Assembly: GCA_022648165.1 (NCBI GenBank)
Contig: JALCLX010000008.1
Coordinates: forward strand, 1 to 64,000
Direction of reading: 5' to 3'
Source: Ancrocorticia sp.
Lineage (GTDB): Bacteria > Actinomycetota > Actinomycetes > Actinomycetales > Actinomycetaceae
Length of the DNA: 64,000 nucleotides
Shown in pieces: positions 62,702 to 64,000 of this stretch (positions within the stretch are counted from its first letter, which is position 1; each line of letters opens with the position of its first letter). The notes below the pieces were generated by a model. That model did not search any database. It had not been told where the DNA came from and saw only the letters and a program-made list of their open reading frames with translations. A program made the position numbers and the translations under genes.

Positions 62702-63644
62702 AACGTCAACGATAGTTCGTTCAGATCGCGTGCCACAGCTTTCAGGCGGGCCCGCACCGATTCTGCTGCCGTGCCAGAAATTGCGGACTGCGGCGGACAA
62801 GGCACTCCCACGTGGAGCTCTTGTTCATTGAGAGCAAATTTGATGAATGCGGCGGCAGAGTACTGCGAGAACATCTCATTGAGAGGCCACATCGCCCGCT
62901 GTATCTACCACATTCGGCTCCGATCGCGCCGGCCCCAGGACCGCCACAGCGCCACTGCGGCATGCGGAGCAACGCATGCCGGGCCCGCCATCCATCCGAT
63001 TCCTCCAAGTTCAAACACCGCTGCAGGAATGTGTGCCGACGCCGCGAAGATCCCAAACCTGTCCCCCACCCGATTTTGAATTGACAGCAACGTGCCAGTT
63101 TTCCCGGAGGCATCCTTTATGTAGCGAACATTCGGGATTGCGGTGAGGCGTTGGGCCAAATCTGGCGTGATCGTCGCACCGAGCAGCGGATTTGAGTAGA
63201 CGACGATCGGGAGGTCGGTGGCCTGCGCCGCAGCGGCGTAGAACGCATACTGTTCAGCATCAGTTAGCGGGAAATACCGTTGCATAATCACTACAAAGCC
63301 TGCCGCTCCCGGCGCCTCATAGTGCACAATCTGTTGGCGAATACCTTCAATAGAGAAGGCTGCAACGCCCGCGATAACGGGCACAGGGCTGGTTCCCTGC
63401 GCGCGCGCAAATCGCGGCTCGCAGCAACTGTGGCGTGAACCATGTCCACGCGCTGTTCGGGTGTCAGATACATGACTTCGCCGGTGGACCCGAGTGGCGA
63501 GAGGCCATCCACCCCAGCACGCAACACATGGAATACCACACGGGACACGGCCTGCGCATCCACGCGAGCCCCCGCACCAGATCCCGATGGGCTAGCGCAC
63601 AATGGTGTAGGCAAGTAAGGAATGATTCCTCGTAGTCCGGTCAT
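62698..63644 (-). pseudogene. Dihydrodipicolinate synthase-family lyase, frameshift plus stop codon
   Basis: About 315 codons. The N-terminal part has GLRGIIPYLPTPL and GLSPLGSTGEVMYL. The frame then breaks inside a (GC)5 run at 63399-63408 and continues as PVIAGVAAFSIEGI, QRYFPLTDAEQYAFY and YIKDASGKTGT, which contains the Schiff-base lysine. An in-frame TAG at 62905-62907 precedes the last 65 codons (MWPLNEMFSQYSAAAFIKFA). The family covers DapA, NanA and keto-deoxy sugar acid aldolases. Two lesions suggest real decay, though both could be read errors. Confidence 0.75.
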
Positions 63645-63655
63645 GTGGTGTCACC

Positions 63656-64000
63656 TCACTGGGAAACACTACCTCCTGAGGAGTCCCTTACTACCAGATT
63701 CATTGGGTAGACAACGTGGGCACTCTGACGTTGCGATACACCTTCCAACGCCGAAGCATTGTTCCGGGCGTCCCCCGGCAACTCGGCAGTACCTGTCGCA
63801 TATGCCACAGCAGCTTCCGATATTGCGCTGAATGGCTGAGTGACTGACGTGAGCATGGGAAGCGAGAACTCTGTTTCTGCCGTACCGTCAAACGACACAA
63901 TTGCAACATCGGATGGGACCCGTTTCCCCAGCCGGTGCAGTGCCTGCAAGGCTCCCACCGCGATGAGGTCTGAGCCCGCAAAAATAGCGCTTGGCGGATC
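63656..64000 (-). CDS. LacI-family regulator, C-terminal part (runs off the window)
   Basis: The visible 114 residues match the end of the LacI sensor domain: AIFAGSDLIAVGALQALHRLGKRVPSDVAIVSFDG and LPMLTSVTQPFSAISEAAV patterns (here IVSFDGTAETEF and MLTSVTQPF). The gene enters from the right edge. Its stop is 11 bp before the ATG of the lyase gene, with GAGGTGA between, so the regulator heads the operon lyase-pcp-DUF1593. Confidence 0.88.
   Translation of the reverse strand, partial: DPPSAIFAGSDLIAVGALQALHRLGKRVPSDVAIVSFDGTAETEFSLPMLTSVTQPFSAISEAAVAYATGTAELPGDARNNASALEGVSQRQSAHVVYPMNLVVRDSSGGSVSQ

Overview
The window looks like a chromosomal stretch of a moderately GC-rich Actinomycetota bacterium, probably of the Actinomycetaceae type (Arcanobacterium, Trueperella, Actinobaculum and relatives). 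This is an inference from codon use, lipoprotein signals, actinobacterial-type insertion sequences and Shine-Dalgarno starts; no rRNA or tRNA gene was recognised, so the placement is tentative. Most of it reads as accessory genome: sugar and acid catabolism operons, a surface-polysaccharide locus, insertion-sequence debris, toxin-antitoxin modules and several decaying genes.

Layout. 1-4.4 kb: a glycine betaine/proline-type ABC importer (ATPase, permease, lipoprotein) enclosed by a ~207-bp inverted repeat. 4.4-7.3 kb: UDP-GlcNAc 2-epimerase and a membrane glycosyltransferase in one operon, on the minus strand. 7.5-10 kb: a GGDEF/EAL c-di-GMP enzyme. 10.1-13.6 kb: a luciferase-like oxidoreductase, an orphan ParD antitoxin, and a flavin module (5'-truncated flavoprotein reductase, FMN-binding protein, ApbE flavin transferase). 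14-21.5 kb: a Wzx/Wzy-type polysaccharide locus, more AT-rich than its surroundings. 21.5-25.8 kb: an IS graveyard (IS110, a truncated IS256, an IS3 element with visible terminal repeats, an older IS3 remnant) lying between a 3' remnant of manA and an intact manA. 27.4-28.4 kb: an orphan P-loop ATPase.

28.5-47.7 kb is bracketed by two 282-bp direct repeats. Inside are hipBA with a 26-bp-period operator array, a Phd/VapC pair with a leaderless-looking promoter, a membrane protein with FG/WG repeats, an excisionase-like antitoxin with a decayed PIN toxin, and then a catabolic cluster: SMP-30 lactonase, two MFS importers, LacI regulator, acyl-CoA ligase, glycerate kinase, thiolase, CoA transferase and SDR dehydrogenase. 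A 15-bp LacI-like motif recurs upstream of the three transcription units of that cluster. I propose that it degrades a 2-deoxyaldonate, most likely 2-deoxyribonate, to acetyl-CoA and phosphoglycerate through acyl-CoA intermediates.

48-52 kb: a HTH-cupin regulator, a solute-binding lipoprotein, an amidohydrolase and an ABC ATPase cut off after its Walker B motif, with no permease. 52.4-56.7 kb: TetR regulator, GH3 glycosidase and MFS sugar importer. 57-60.5 kb: isoaspartyl peptidase, a serine beta-lactamase-fold hydrolase and a zinc alcohol dehydrogenase. 60.7-64 kb: an operon of LacI (running off the end), a DapA-like lyase (frameshift plus stop codon), pyroglutamyl peptidase and a DUF1593 nucleoside-hydrolase-like protein (frameshift).

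A dispersed family of intergenic repeats (at least six copies) with fixed spacing between short CTAG-containing boxes runs through the whole window and does not match any element I can name.
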